A stretch of 26,387 nucleotides of DNA. It comes from an uncultured Bacilli bacterium (GTDB lineage: Bacteria; Bacillota_I; Bacilli_A; RF39; UBA660). Each line of letters begins with the position of its first letter. Position 1 is the first letter of the stretch. The stretch spans positions 1-26,387 of the forward strand of contig CALVRQ010000047.1 in the NCBI GenBank assembly GCA_944358685.1. The letters run 5' to 3'. The notes under the pieces are model-generated. The model was not told the DNA's origin, did no database searches, and worked only from the letters and a program-made list of their open reading frames with translations. The position numbers were made by a program, and so were the translations under genes. This document shows, in pieces, positions 1 to 8,214 of the stretch.

Positions 1-7
1 ATATCAT

Positions 8-27
8 ACTTCAAAAATATTTGAAGT
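8..27. promoter_or_regulatory. 20-bp palindrome upstream of XRE gene, candidate operator
   Basis: ACTTCAAAAATATTTGAAGT is a perfect palindrome with 8-bp arms around AATA. It lies about 60 bp upstream of the XRE start and just upstream of two TATAAT-like hexamers (36-41 and 49-54). An autoregulatory operator is the simplest reading, but no good -35 box is seen and this is inference. Confidence 0.4.
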
Positions 28-86
28 AATAATTATATAATTTTTGTATATAATTCAATTTTTACAAATATTAATAAGGAGTATAT

Positions 87-416
87 ATGAAGAATTTAAA
101 AAAGATTGCGAAAGCTAGAAATAAATCATTGACTTCGCTTGCTGTTGAATTAGGCGTTTCACAGGAAGCAATTAGTCAATATATAAGTGGTAAGATAAGT
201 CCTAAGTTATCTATTATTATTAAAATGGCTGAAATTTTAAATGTTTCGGTTGATTATTTATTAGATTTAACTGATGATGTAATTACTTCTAATTTTAAAC
301 TTGATGAAAATGAATTAGCTTTAATCGAAAACTATAGAAAATTAGATAATAAAAATAAAGTTAAAGTGGAAGCATATTTACAAGCTATGGTTGATTTTTT
401 AGATGAAAAAAAATAA
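87..416 (+). CDS. XRE-family HTH transcriptional regulator
   Basis: A 109-residue protein with an N-terminal Cro/C1-type helix-turn-helix at about residues 5-60 (LAVELGVSQEAISQYISGK, then LSIIIKMAEILNVSVDYLLDL), the usual HTH_3 pattern of small phage-like and housekeeping regulators. The C-terminal 45 residues are charged and probably helical, as in dimerising C-tails of this family. The start is set by the AAGGAG ribosome site six to eight bases upstream of ATG. It stands alone on the plus strand and converges on rsmI, so it does not belong to that operon. A perfect palindrome upstream (8-27) could be its own operator. Its target genes cannot be told from the sequence. Confidence 0.85.
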   Translation: MKNLKKIAKARNKSLTSLAVELGVSQEAISQYISGKISPKLSIIIKMAEILNVSVDYLLDLTDDVITSNFKLDENELALIENYRKLDNKNKVKVEAYLQAMVDFLDEKK

Positions 417-431
417 GGTTTATTAAACCTT
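415..431 (-). terminator. Terminator hairpin of the rsmI operon
   Basis: AAGGTTTATTAAACCTT folds into a short perfect stem. Read on the minus strand it follows the rsmI stop and runs into a long T tract supplied by the A-rich 3' end of the XRE gene, so the rsmI terminator is partly encoded inside the convergent gene. On the plus strand the downstream T run is poor. Confidence 0.6.
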
Positions 432-1266
432 ATAAATTATGATATTCATTATAGATTTCGCTTTTAGGAACATTACGTTCTTTAGCGACTTTTTTTATGG
501 CTTCATTTGGAGTTAAGCCATCTTCAATATATAAATTGACATGGGCTTTAATAGATAGGTTATCAAAGGTTTGGGTTTCTTGATTACCTTCAACAACAAT
601 AACAATTTCACCTTTTAAGTTTTCCACAGTTTTGAGGATGTTTTCCACAGTTCCTCTAATTACTTCTTCATATTTCTTACTTATTTCTCTTACAATGGCG
701 ATATTTCTATTACCAAATATTTCATATATATTATTTAGTGTTTTATTTAATCTATGTGGGGCTTCATAAAAAGCAATTGGGTAAGTTTGTGATTTTAGTT
801 TTTCTAATTCTTTTTTTCTTTTATTTTCTTTACTATTTAAAAAGCCATAAAAAGTAAATGGGCCACCACTTAAGCCTGACATAACAAGAGCGGGGATTAC
901 AGCAGTTGGTCCTGGAAGACAAACAACATTGTAACCATTTTCAATGGCATTTTTAACTAAGATAAATCCAGGGTCACTAATTACGGGAGTTCCTCTATCA
1001 CTGACAATGGCAATATTTTTCCCTTGTTTTAAATAGTCGATTTCTTTTTCTTCATTTTGATTTTCGTTATATAGGTGACTAGAGATAAGTTTATTATTAA
1101 TATCAAAATGATTTAATAGTTGTTTTGTTGTTCTAGTATCTTCTGCAAATATAACATCAACTTCTTTTAATATATTTAAGGCTCTTATAGTTATATCTTC
1201 TAAATTTCCAATAGGTGTTGGAACAATATATAAAGTAGGGGAGCCATCATAACTTTTTTGAATCAT
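430..1266 (-). CDS. rsmI: 16S rRNA (cytidine(1402)-2'-O)-methyltransferase
   Basis: RsmI/YraL-type SAM-dependent methyltransferase of the tetrapyrrole methylase fold, which 2'-O-methylates C1402 in the 16S rRNA decoding centre. Family landmarks are LYIVPTPIGNLEDIT near the N-terminus, FAEDTRTTKQLL, VSDRGTPVISDPG, and CLPGPTAVIPALVMSGL. The reading frame is open back to 1317. I place the start at 1266 because AAGTGAG sits nine bases upstream of that ATG; starts at 1272 and 1275 are also possible. The trmN6 stop lies only about ten bases upstream of the start, so translation is probably coupled. It is the last gene of the dnaX-rsmI gene string, matching the yabC position in B. subtilis. Confidence 0.93.
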   Translation of the reverse strand: MIQKSYDGSPTLYIVPTPIGNLEDITIRALNILKEVDVIFAEDTRTTKQLLNHFDINNKLISSHLYNENQNEEKEIDYLKQGKNIAIVSDRGTPVISDPGFILVKNAIENGYNVVCLPGPTAVIPALVMSGLSGGPFTFYGFLNSKENKRKKELEKLKSQTYPIAFYEAPHRLNKTLNNIYEIFGNRNIAIVREISKKYEEVIRGTVENILKTVENLKGEIVIVVEGNQETQTFDNLSIKAHVNLYIEDGLTPNEAIKKVAKERNVPKSEIYNEYHNL

Positions 1267-1276
1267 TTTCATCATC

Positions 1277-1996
1277 TCACTTGAAATATTTTTGAATTTC
1301 TTCAGTATATGTACCATCTTGATTATGGCTGTATAAAGGAGATAATACCTTTAGACCTTTTTTTCCATTTTTCTTACCTTCGATTAATAAGATATTGGCT
1401 TCTTTATTTTTTCCTGGATAGATTAATCTTATTTTCTTTGGTTCAATATTATATTTTCTCATAGTTGTTAGAATATCTATTAATCTTTCTGGACGGTGAA
1501 CTAAACCTAAAGTACCACCATTTTTTAGTAGTTTTCTAGATATTTGCAGAATATCTTCTAGTTTTAATGTTACTTCGTGTCTGGCGATGGTTTTATAATC
1601 GTTTTTATTAAATCTTGATGTTTCTTTAACTTCAAAATATGGTGGATTACAGGTTATTATATCATAAAATTCTGGTGTGGCAGTTTTATAAAATGTTTTT
1701 ATATCTTCGTTTATTATGTCGATTTTATTTTCTAGCTTATTTAATTGTACTGATTCTTTAGCCATTTCACTTACTTCTTTTTGTATTTCTATTCCAGTAA
1801 TATGAGCGTTTGTTTTAGTAGATAATATAAGTGGAATAGGGGCGTTGCCACAACCTATGTCTAAAATATTTTTTGTACTTTCATTGATGGTTATAAAATT
1901 GGGAAGTAGTACGGAATCTAATGAAAAGTTAAACATTTCATTATCTTGAATTATTTTAAGGTTTTCATATCCTAATAGATAATTAGTTACTTTCAT
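1277..1996 (-). CDS. trmN6: tRNA1(Val) (adenine(37)-N6)-methyltransferase-like protein
   Basis: A 239-residue class I SAM-dependent methyltransferase. The SAM-binding motif I is ILDIGCGNAPIPLIL and the catalytic motif is ITCNPPYFE; the NPPY signature marks N6-adenine or related amino-methyltransferases. Length, motifs and place between ricT and rsmI match B. subtilis YabB, a member of the TrmN6/YfiC family that modifies A37 of tRNA1(Val). The exact substrate is inferred from family and synteny. The start overlaps the 3' end of ricT by 14 bases, and the stop almost touches rsmI, so these genes form one tightly packed transcript. The yabA gene that separates ricT and yabB in B. subtilis is not present here. 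Confidence 0.85.
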   Translation of the reverse strand: MKVTNYLLGYENLKIIQDNEMFNFSLDSVLLPNFITINESTKNILDIGCGNAPIPLILSTKTNAHITGIEIQKEVSEMAKESVQLNKLENKIDIINEDIKTFYKTATPEFYDIITCNPPYFEVKETSRFNKNDYKTIARHEVTLKLEDILQISRKLLKNGGTLGLVHRPERLIDILTTMRKYNIEPKKIRLIYPGKNKEANILLIEGKKNGKKGLKVLSPLYSHNQDGTYTEEIQKYFK

Positions 1997-2774
1997 TTTT
2001 GTCCACTTCTACTATCCCATGATTTGGTACATTAACTTTATATTTTTGTTTTAAAATATCTAGCCCAATGACTATTCCTTCACCATATTCAGTTTTTATT
2101 TTATCACCAATTTTTAACATGTTATTTCGGCAGTTTGTATAACAGTCATCTTCATATTTTAAGCAACACATTAATCTTCCACAAACACCATTGATTTTAC
2201 TTGGATTTAAAGCGATGTTTTGATTTTTAGCCATATTTATGGAAACAGCATTTAGATCTTTTAAGAATCTTGCACAACAAAGTTTTTGACCACATGGACC
2301 GTAGCCACCAATTTCTTTGGCTTTATCACGAACGCCTATTTGTCTTAATTCTATTCTTACTTTATATATTGATGCTAGCTGTCTAGCAAGTTCTCTAAAG
2401 TCGATGCGATTATCAGCTAGAAATCTAAAAATAAGTTTGTCTCGGTCAAATGTGTAACTGGCATCAATGATATGCATTTTTAGGTTGTCACTTTCAACTA
2501 TTTGACGACATTTTTTTAGGGCAAGTGATGCATCTTTTATATTTTTTTTATTTTTTATATAATCTGATTTATTAGCTATTCTAATTACTTTTTTTAATTT
2601 TCCTTGAATTTTAGAAGCAGGGATATCTAAATTTTCATTGACAACTGTTCCAAATTGCAAGCCTTGTTCAGTTTCAACTATGACAGTAATTTTATTTTTT
2701 AAATTAAATTTATCCGGGTCAAAGTAATAGACTTGTCCGTGTGGTTTAAAATTGACTCCAACAACTTTAGTCAT
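1983..2774 (-). CDS. ricT: RicT, PSP1-domain subunit of the Fe-S RicAFT complex
   Basis: A 263-residue PSP1 C-terminal domain protein (YaaT). In B. subtilis RicT works with RicA and RicF in a complex that carries Fe-S clusters and stimulates RNase Y cleavage of mRNAs, with effects on sporulation, competence and biofilm. The conserved cysteines are present: GPCGQKLCCARF at about residues 159-170 and NGVCGRLMCCLKYEDDCYTNC at about 195-215. The ATG overlaps the holB stop (TAATG arrangement), showing translational coupling. The holB-ricT-trmN6-rsmI order is the same as in B. subtilis except that yabA is missing. Confidence 0.93.
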   Translation of the reverse strand: MTKVVGVNFKPHGQVYYFDPDKFNLKNKITVIVETEQGLQFGTVVNENLDIPASKIQGKLKKVIRIANKSDYIKNKKNIKDASLALKKCRQIVESDNLKMHIIDASYTFDRDKLIFRFLADNRIDFRELARQLASIYKVRIELRQIGVRDKAKEIGGYGPCGQKLCCARFLKDLNAVSINMAKNQNIALNPSKINGVCGRLMCCLKYEDDCYTNCRNNMLKIGDKIKTEYGEGIVIGLDILKQKYKVNVPNHGIVEVDKNESN

Positions 2775-3718
2775 TATATCACTCCTTCTAAGCTCATAAT
2801 TAGTTTATCCATTAGTAAACTTGTATTGATATTATATTTAATTAATTCTTTTAGTTCAACTAATTTATTTATTTTTCGGCAGATTTCTTCTTTGGTGTTT
2901 ATAGATGCAATATTTTGTATATCTTCATTTATTTCAAATACTTCTAATGGTTTATTTAAAATATAATTTAAAATATCTTTATAATAAGTTATCATTATTT
3001 CAAAGGCAATTTCGTATTCATCTTTACTTGTTATATACTCATTCCACAGTTTTCCAATATATAGTAAGACATTTAGATGGTTTTTTTCATAGTAATTTAC
3101 AAAAGTTATTACTTTTTCAATTTTGTTATCAATGTTTTCATCAACAATACTATTTTGAGTGATAGTAATTTGTTTTAATTTTTGAATTGGTGTAAGATTT
3201 TCCTTTGATATATTTGATGATTTTAATTTTAAAATTTGGCATCTTGATCTAATAGTTGATAAAACATTATATATATTATCAGCTAAGAGAATAGCTACTA
3301 AATTATTATCTGGTTCTTCTAGGAATTTTAAAATGGAGTTTGCGGCTGATTTATTTAGTCTATCTGCTTTGGTTATAATATAAACTCTTTTATTTCCAAT
3401 TAGAGCTTTTGTATTAAATTCTTTCTGCAATTTTTGTAGCTGTTCTTTTTTTATCCATAAGCCGTCTGGAGCAATAATTTCAATTTCAGGAAAGTTTTTA
3501 GAATTGATTACTTCGCATTGATGACAATTTCCACAATTTTCTTTTGTAAGTTTTTTCTGTGGGCATAAAAGTGATTTTATAAATGACATGGTAAAATTAA
3601 AAGAATCATAAAAACCGCCTGTTTCTATTAAATAGGCGTGAGAACATTTATCGTTAATAATAGCGTTTTTTAATATTTGGTATACTATTGGTTGTGATTC
3701 TTTATAATCATCTAACAT
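2774..3718 (-). CDS. holB: DNA polymerase III subunit delta'
   Basis: A 314-residue clamp-loader delta' subunit of the AAA+ fold. The four zinc-binding cysteines lie at residues 52, 62, 65 and 68 (NCGNCHQC), and the SNSILKFLEEP-like sensor region is present as SAANSILKFLEEPDN near residue 125, followed by the SRCQ arginine-finger-type motif TIRSRCQILKL. The Walker A position (IETGGFYDSFNF) lacks the GKT core, as expected for delta', which does not hydrolyse ATP. It joins DnaX in loading the DnaN sliding clamp. The start follows AGGAGG; its stop overlaps the ricT start. In B. subtilis tmk, yaaQ and yaaR precede holB; here a bofA-like gene lies directly upstream. Confidence 0.93.
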   Translation of the reverse strand: MLDDYKESQPIVYQILKNAIINDKCSHAYLIETGGFYDSFNFTMSFIKSLLCPQKKLTKENCGNCHQCEVINSKNFPEIEIIAPDGLWIKKEQLQKLQKEFNTKALIGNKRVYIITKADRLNKSAANSILKFLEEPDNNLVAILLADNIYNVLSTIRSRCQILKLKSSNISKENLTPIQKLKQITITQNSIVDENIDNKIEKVITFVNYYEKNHLNVLLYIGKLWNEYITSKDEYEIAFEIMITYYKDILNYILNKPLEVFEINEDIQNIASINTKEEICRKINKLVELKELIKYNINTSLLMDKLIMSLEGVI

Positions 3719-3730
3719 CTATAAATCCTC

Positions 3731-3916
3731 CTAATATACGATAAGTCTTATTATAATTAAAAATATAAATGCTGGAATACTAAATATTGTAATGAGTGAA
3801 ACAGTAACTAGATTAATTGGTATAATAGCAGCCATTGGAACTATAACATTATATCCATATAACATGAAAAAACTCATGATAAATTTTTTGAAGATTTTAA
3901 ATAATTTATTAAGCAT
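3731..3916 (-). CDS. bofA: BofA-family membrane protein, short form
   Basis: A 61-residue membrane protein with two hydrophobic stretches. The block KFIMSFFMLYG, followed by IIPINLVTV and a SIPAFIFLIIIRLIV tail, matches the C-terminal half of B. subtilis BofA, whose own version reads VPINLVTTAISGILGIPG. B. subtilis BofA has 87 residues; the first transmembrane segment is missing here. In B. subtilis BofA holds back the SpoIVFB protease that processes pro-sigma-K during sporulation. Position just after recR is the same as in B. subtilis, which supports the call. The open frame extends to 3928, but GAGGTG lies four bases before the ATG at 3916. Whether it still serves sporulation is unknown. 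Confidence 0.75.
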   Translation of the reverse strand: MLNKLFKIFKKFIMSFFMLYGYNVIVPMAAIIPINLVTVSLITIFSIPAFIFLIIIRLIVY

Positions 3917-3953
3917 GAAACACCTCAATAAATTATATAATAAATTTTTTTAA

Positions 3954-4553
3954 TTATGAGATTGTTGTACGATCTTCGATGGCCATTTCGAGGGTTAGAG
4001 GATCAATGTAGTCAATATCGGCGCCCATAGGAATTCCATGAGCTATTTTAGATATTTTTACATCAGTACCTTCGAGCATTTTTCTTATATATAATGCGGT
4101 TGTTTCTCCTTCAACGCTCGGTTTAATGGCAAGTATAACTTCTTTAATGTTTTCATCTTTGATTCTCTTTATTAATTTATCAATGTGAATATCTTCTGGA
4201 TTAATTCCTTCTAATGGAGATATTAAACCTCCTAGTACATGATAAATTCCTTTGAAAGAGCCTATTTTTTCAAATAATATAACATTTTTACACTCTTCAA
4301 CGACACAAAGGGTAGAGGTATCTCTAGATTTGTCATTACATATTTGACATAAGTCTTCTTCAGTTAAACTTCCACATCTAGAACATTTTTTTATTTTTTT
4401 CTTACTATCTGTTAAAGATTTACTAAATAAATCTATGACATCCACATCTATATTTAGGGTTGCTAGAGCTAGCCTTTCAGCGGTTTTTTCACCTATGCCT
4501 GGAAATTTTTTAAAACATTCTATTAAATTTAATATTGTTTTAGGATAATTCAT
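3954..4553 (-). CDS. recR: Recombination mediator protein RecR
   Basis: A 199-residue RecR, which with RecO (and RecF) loads RecA at single-stranded gaps. The helix-hairpin-helix lies at about residues 15-30 (KFPGIGEKTAERLAL). The zinc finger cysteines are 57, 60, 69 and 72 (CSRCG, CQIC). The Toprim domain begins at LCVVEECKNVILFEK and includes PSVEGETTALYI. Length equals the usual 198-200 residues. The ATG overlaps the last base of ebfC, so the dnaX-ebfC-recR trio is coupled as in most bacteria. Confidence 0.96.
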   Translation of the reverse strand: MNYPKTILNLIECFKKFPGIGEKTAERLALATLNIDVDVIDLFSKSLTDSKKKIKKCSRCGSLTEEDLCQICNDKSRDTSTLCVVEECKNVILFEKIGSFKGIYHVLGGLISPLEGINPEDIHIDKLIKRIKDENIKEVILAIKPSVEGETTALYIRKMLEGTDVKISKIAHGIPMGADIDYIDPLTLEMAIEDRTTIS

Positions 4554-4849
4554 TAGAATAAACCTGGCATTCCTTTAGTATATTTTCCCATTTTTTCTTC
4601 TGTTTCAGAGTCAATTTGGTGATTGGCATCGTTTATGGCAACTAATATCATGTCTTGTAACATTTCTATATCATCTTTTTCTAAATTATCTGCGTCTATT
4701 TTAACTTCAATTACTTCTTTAGTTCCTTTTACTTTTACTGTTACAAATGATGATTTTCCTTCATATGTCTTTTCATCAATTTCTTTTTTTGCTTTTAACA
4801 TATCGTTTTGTAATTTTTGTGCTTGTTTCATCATAGCTTGAATGTTCAT
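4553..4849 (-). CDS. ebfC: YbaB/EbfC-family nucleoid-associated protein
   Basis: A 98-residue YaaK/YbaB protein, a small dimeric DNA-binding factor made between dnaX and recR in a widely conserved block. The typical N-terminal MMKQAQKLQNDM helix and the C-terminal helix ending GKYTKGMPGLF are clear, and the length is normal. AAGGAAT precedes the start. The stop overlaps the recR start. Its precise cellular role is not settled in the family; roles in nucleoid structure and recombination are proposed. Confidence 0.94.
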   Translation of the reverse strand: MNIQAMMKQAQKLQNDMLKAKKEIDEKTYEGKSSFVTVKVKGTKEVIEVKIDADNLEKDDIEMLQDMILVAINDANHQIDSETEEKMGKYTKGMPGLF

Positions 4850-4864
4850 TTTTATTCCTTCTTT

Positions 4865-6634
4865 CTAATTGTATTCTATGATATCTTCAAACATGGATTC
4901 AATATTATTTTTATTATCTTCCTCTTTAAAGATATCTTCTAAATTAAATTGTTCCTCTTTATAAATAAATGGTCTTAATTTATGATTGAAATCATTTTTT
5001 ATTATTTCCCATTCATCAAAATCGGTTGCAATTAAATTATATTTTTTATTTAAAATTTTTTCAATAGTTTCTTCAATAATTATCAAATTTTCGTTAAACA
5101 AATCTGATAGTCTTTTTGTTTTGAACACAAAGATTAAGTTATCAGGACTAGCGGCTTTGAGGGTACCATCTAGAATAATTGATGCGGCATGACTATATTC
5201 TGGATCGAGTAGTAAGTCGTTTAATAATTCTAAAGACGGAGTAATATTTCTTACTTCTTGTTTACTAAAGCGGGCTAGGGTATTATCAATTCTTATTTGT
5301 TTGATTTTTTCAATGTTGGCTTTTAGTGAAGTATTAGAGGAATTTGTTTTTTGGAGTATGTTTTTCTGGTTATTTTGTTGTGCGAGTGAATGTATGTTTG
5401 CTTTTTCATCATAGCTTGTTTGTTTTATTTCTGATTTTTCCACACTTTTTTCTTGTTTTTCCACATTTTTATCTATTTTTGGGACATTTTCTGCTTTCTT
5501 GGTTATTGGTGAAGGTATTTTTGGAAAATTATTAGATATTTCTTGTATATTTTCCACATTTTTCTTATTTTTTTCAGAAATTATTTTAATAAATGATAAT
5601 TCAAATAATAATTTACTATTATTATTGTTTTTCATTTCAAATGAATATTTATTTAAGATTTCAATTATTGAAAATAGTTCTTTTACAGTTATTTTTTTCG
5701 AAATATTTTTATAGTTTTCCACATTTTGTATTCTTTCTTTAAAATAATTTGGAGCTTCTTTATACAAAATAGTGTTTCTTACAAAATTAATGAATTCTTC
5801 TATTAGTTTTACAAAATTTTTGCCTTTATCATTATAATTGTCAATTTTTTCAAGGATTTCATCTAATTTATTATCTAAAATATTTTCTAATAGTTCAGAT
5901 AAATCTTTTTCTGTTAAGGTCCCGTTTATATCGTGTATATCATTAACAGTTATTTTACCTTCAGTATAAGCTCTAGCTTGGTCCAACATTCCAACAGAAT
6001 CACGCATTCCACCATCAGCTAATTTAGCTATTTCATATAGAGCTTCTTTATCAATATCAATATTTTCTTTTTTGGCAATTTTATCTAGATTTTCCACAAT
6101 TGCATCATCACATATTTTTTTAAAGTCTAATCTTTGGCACCTAGATAATATTGTTTCGATTACTTTATGTGGGTCTGTTGTGGCTAAGATGAAAATTACA
6201 TGAGCGGGTGGTTCTTCTAATGTTTTTAAAAGGGCATTAAATGCACCTTGAGTTAGCATATGGACTTCATCTATTATATAAACTTTATATTTCCCGTATG
6301 CTGGTAATAGATTTACTTTATTTCTTAATTCTCTAATTTCATCTACACCATTATTACTGGCTGCATCTATTTCGATGATATCACTGTTATTTTCTTGAGT
6401 ACAACTAATACATTTACCACAGGGTTTACAATCAACGGGGTGTTCACAATTGATTATTTTAGCAAATATTTTAGCAATGCTTGTTTTTCCTGTTCCTCTA
6501 GGACCAGCAAATAAATAAGCGTGGTTTATTTGATTGTTTATTATAGAATTTTTAATTATTTTTACAATGACATCTTGTCCACATATATCGTCTAATGTTT
6601 TTGGTCTATATTTTCTATATAATGCTTGATACAT
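4865..6634 (-). CDS. dnaX: DNA polymerase III subunits gamma and tau
   Basis: A 589-residue clamp-loader ATPase. Walker A is GPRGTGKT at residues 44-51, the zinc module has cysteines in CEHPVDCKPCGKCISC, Walker B is DEVHMLT, and sensor 1 and the SRCQ motif follow (ATTDPHKVIETILSRCQ). Domain III runs to about residue 370. A low-complexity Lys/Glu/Asn-rich linker with repeated VEK and VEN words at about 370-460 leads to a tau-like C-terminal region that would contact the polymerase and helicase. No frameshift signal for a separate gamma form is evident. The linker codons create four TGTGGAAAA words within about 290 bp. An exact DnaA box lies 34-42 bases upstream of the start. Confidence 0.96.
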   Translation of the reverse strand: MYQALYRKYRPKTLDDICGQDVIVKIIKNSIINNQINHAYLFAGPRGTGKTSIAKIFAKIINCEHPVDCKPCGKCISCTQENNSDIIEIDAASNNGVDEIRELRNKVNLLPAYGKYKVYIIDEVHMLTQGAFNALLKTLEEPPAHVIFILATTDPHKVIETILSRCQRLDFKKICDDAIVENLDKIAKKENIDIDKEALYEIAKLADGGMRDSVGMLDQARAYTEGKITVNDIHDINGTLTEKDLSELLENILDNKLDEILEKIDNYNDKGKNFVKLIEEFINFVRNTILYKEAPNYFKERIQNVENYKNISKKITVKELFSIIEILNKYSFEMKNNNNSKLLFELSFIKIISEKNKKNVENIQEISNNFPKIPSPITKKAENVPKIDKNVEKQEKSVEKSEIKQTSYDEKANIHSLAQQNNQKNILQKTNSSNTSLKANIEKIKQIRIDNTLARFSKQEVRNITPSLELLNDLLLDPEYSHAASIILDGTLKAASPDNLIFVFKTKRLSDLFNENLIIIEETIEKILNKKYNLIATDFDEWEIIKNDFNHKLRPFIYKEEQFNLEDIFKEEDNKNNIESMFEDIIEYN

Positions 6635-6667
6635 TTTACCACCTCTATCTGTATTATTATAACATAT

Positions 6668-6676
6668 TTATCCACA
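6668..6676. promoter_or_regulatory. Consensus DnaA box upstream of dnaX
   Basis: TTATCCACA is an exact 9-mer DnaA box between the tadA stop and the dnaX start. Its position within the dnaX leader makes DnaA-linked control of dnaX possible. This is inference from one site. Confidence 0.5.
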
Positions 6677-6712
6677 AAAAAAGGAAATAAGTTAGTCCTA
6701 TTTTGAGTTAAA

Positions 6713-7120
6713 TCACTTATTTCTTTTATCTTTGAAGAAGTTTTTTAATAATATACTAGAGTTTTCCACATTTTTTAGATAAATTAGCTCAGGTTCTTTT
6801 AAATTTGCATGTTTTTCTTGTTTTGCTATATATATTACTTTTTTTATTCTTGCTTGTTTGATTGTTTCTAAACACATTTTACAGGGCTCTAATGTAACAT
6901 AGAGAATGCAATTGTCTAGGTGCCATGTTTTTTTCTTTTTACATGCTTTTTCTATGGCATTTATTTCGGCATGTTTTGTTATTATATGTGTTTTTTCTCT
7001 TGTGTTATGTCCTTTGGCTATTATTTTGCCATTTTCTACTATTACAGCTCCGATGGGAACGTCATCGGTTTTTAAACTTTTTTTTGCCTCATTTAAGGCA
7101 ATTTCTATATATTTATTCAT
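6713..7120 (-). CDS. tadA: tRNA-specific adenosine deaminase
   Basis: A 135-residue zinc deaminase that converts A34 to inosine in the anticodon of tRNA-Arg(ACG). The active-site HAE is at residues 50-52 (TKHAEINAIEKAC) and the PCxxC zinc ligands at residues 79-83 (LEPCKMC). The open frame begins at 7159, but the extra N-terminal residues are not family-like; I take the ATG at 7120 with AAAGGA about 12 bases upstream, giving a normal-length start MNKYIEIALNEA. The ATG at 7132 is less well spaced. The order tadA, SRP RNA, dnaX is that of B. subtilis, although here the SRP RNA lies upstream of tadA rather than between it and dnaX. Confidence 0.93.
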   Translation of the reverse strand: MNKYIEIALNEAKKSLKTDDVPIGAVIVENGKIIAKGHNTREKTHIITKHAEINAIEKACKKKKTWHLDNCILYVTLEPCKMCLETIKQARIKKVIYIAKQEKHANLKEPELIYLKNVENSSILLKNFFKDKRNK

Positions 7121-7202
7121 AGTAAGTTTCATTCCTTTCACTACGTTCAAGGCACACATAGGAATAAAAACCTTGAACTTTTTTTCAAATTATCACCTAT
7201 AT

Positions 7203-7283
7203 AAAAAAGGTACACACATTTAGAGGGCCTTAAGGCTGCTATCTTCCGATTCTGACCTGGTTCGTCCATAAATGTTGTACCAC
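7203..7283 (-). ncRNA. ffs: Signal recognition particle RNA, small bacterial type
   Basis: On the minus strand the core CAGGTCAGAATCGGAAGATA followed by GCAGCC is the universal SRP domain IV: symmetric and asymmetric loops capped by a GGAA tetraloop, the binding site for Ffh. The 5' GGTAC...ACATTTA pairs with TAAATGT...GTACC at the 3' end, closing one hairpin of about 75 nucleotides, followed by a run of T. There is no room for an Alu domain, so this is the 4.5S-like short form rather than the long RNA of B. subtilis. With Ffh it targets membrane proteins co-translationally. Confidence 0.93.
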
Positions 7284-7289
7284 TAATAT

Positions 7290-7316
7290 ATTATAATATT
7301 TATTATAAAATTTCAA
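7290..7316 (-). promoter_or_regulatory. Promoter of SRP RNA
   Basis: On the minus strand TATAAT (7295-7290) ends seven bases before the inferred RNA 5' end at 7283. TTGAAA (7316-7311) is a possible -35 box, with a 15-base spacer, which is short. Confidence 0.55.
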
Positions 7317-7364
7317 TATATTTTGTTACAAAAATGACTTTTCCACAGTATTTCTTTTTTTCAA

Positions 7365-7380
7365 TGTTTCACGTGAAACA
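7365..7380. other. parS site 1
   Basis: Exact TGTTTCACGTGAAACA. The palindrome extends six further bases on each side (TTTCAA / TTGAAA), 28 bp in all. Confidence 0.95.
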
Positions 7381-7499
7381 TTGAAAGTGTGATTTAGAAT
7401 AAGTTAATTTTTTTGCTTGTTGTTTATATGTAAAATATACATATACGATTTTTTTAGTAAAAATTGTTATTGTTTAAATTTAATTAATCTTATTACTAA

Positions 7500-7515
7500 T
7501 GTTTCACGTGAAACA
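7500..7515. other. parS site 2
   Basis: Exact 16-mer. The outer arms ACTAA and TAGT would pair if one T had not been lost on the right side. Confidence 0.95.
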
Positions 7516-7669
7516 TAGTTTGTTTTTTTGATATTTATAATTTTTAATTTTGACATATATTAAGTGTTATTTATAGTATATTTGGTTAAATATTTATACT
7601 TTTATTTATTATATTTATTGGATGATGATTTTTTAACTACAATTAATTTAAAAAAATATATATATCCAA

Positions 7670-7685
7670 TGTTTCACGTGAAACA
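7670..7685. other. parS site 3
   Basis: Exact 16-mer. The outer arms CCAA and TAGG are complementary at three of four positions. Confidence 0.95.
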
Positions 7686-7742
7686 TAGGTGCTATATAAT
7701 TAATTAAAACTTTGTGCGTATGGACTGAGATATATTTAAAAA

Positions 7743-7751
7743 TTATCCACA
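7743..7751. promoter_or_regulatory. Consensus DnaA box within the parS region
   Basis: Exact TTATCCACA between parS sites 3 and 4. It is the only perfect consensus box in the gene-free stretch. Confidence 0.6.
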
Positions 7752-7866
7752 TATTTTAATTTAATATATTTATATTTATTTGATTATATAAAATTTTTTA
7801 TAATTCAATGTGTTTAATATATATATTTTATAATACTATTCTTTATATATTTTGTTTTATGACTAA

Positions 7867-7882
7867 TGTTTCACGTGAAACA
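7867..7882. other. parS site 4
   Basis: Exact 16-mer with six-base complementary arms GACTAA / TTAGTC (28-bp palindrome). A degenerate TGTGAAAAA follows, at the position where sites 5 and 8 have TGTGGAAAA. Confidence 0.95.
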
Positions 7883-8024
7883 TTAGTCTGTGAAAAATTT
7901 TTATAGTACATATAACTATTATTCTTTATTAACTATTAATATATCCGTAAATATAATATATTAATAACTTGTGTTTTAATATTTTATTATTTTATTTACA
8001 AATTTGTTTTATATATTTAGCTAA

Positions 8025-8040
8025 TGTTTCACGTGAAACA
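8025..8040. other. parS site 5
   Basis: Exact 16-mer with six-base complementary arms AGCTAA / TTAGCT. TGTGGAAAA begins seven bases after the core. Confidence 0.95.
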
Positions 8041-8198
8041 TTAGCTTGTGGAAAACTATTTTTATTTATCGAGGAAAGATTATTTGTTAAAATTCTGTTT
8101 ATAATTATTTAATCTAAATATAAACATTACATTATATTTAGACTATTATATATATTGAAAACTACTATATTTGTTATATATAGAGTAGTGGTACTCAA

Positions 8199-8214
8199 TG
8201 TTTCACGTGAAACA
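8199..8214. other. parS site 6
   Basis: Exact 16-mer with the longest arms, TACTCAA / TTGAGTA (30-bp palindrome). Confidence 0.95.

Noticed and set aside
4865..6634. Programmed frameshift in dnaX for a separate gamma subunit
   Set aside because: No slippery heptamer with following stem and early stop was identified; B. subtilis-type dnaX makes only tau.
7121..7283. Long Bacillus-type SRP RNA with Alu domain
   Set aside because: The outer GGTAC/GTACC pairing closes the RNA at about 75 bases, with the promoter directly upstream and T run directly downstream.
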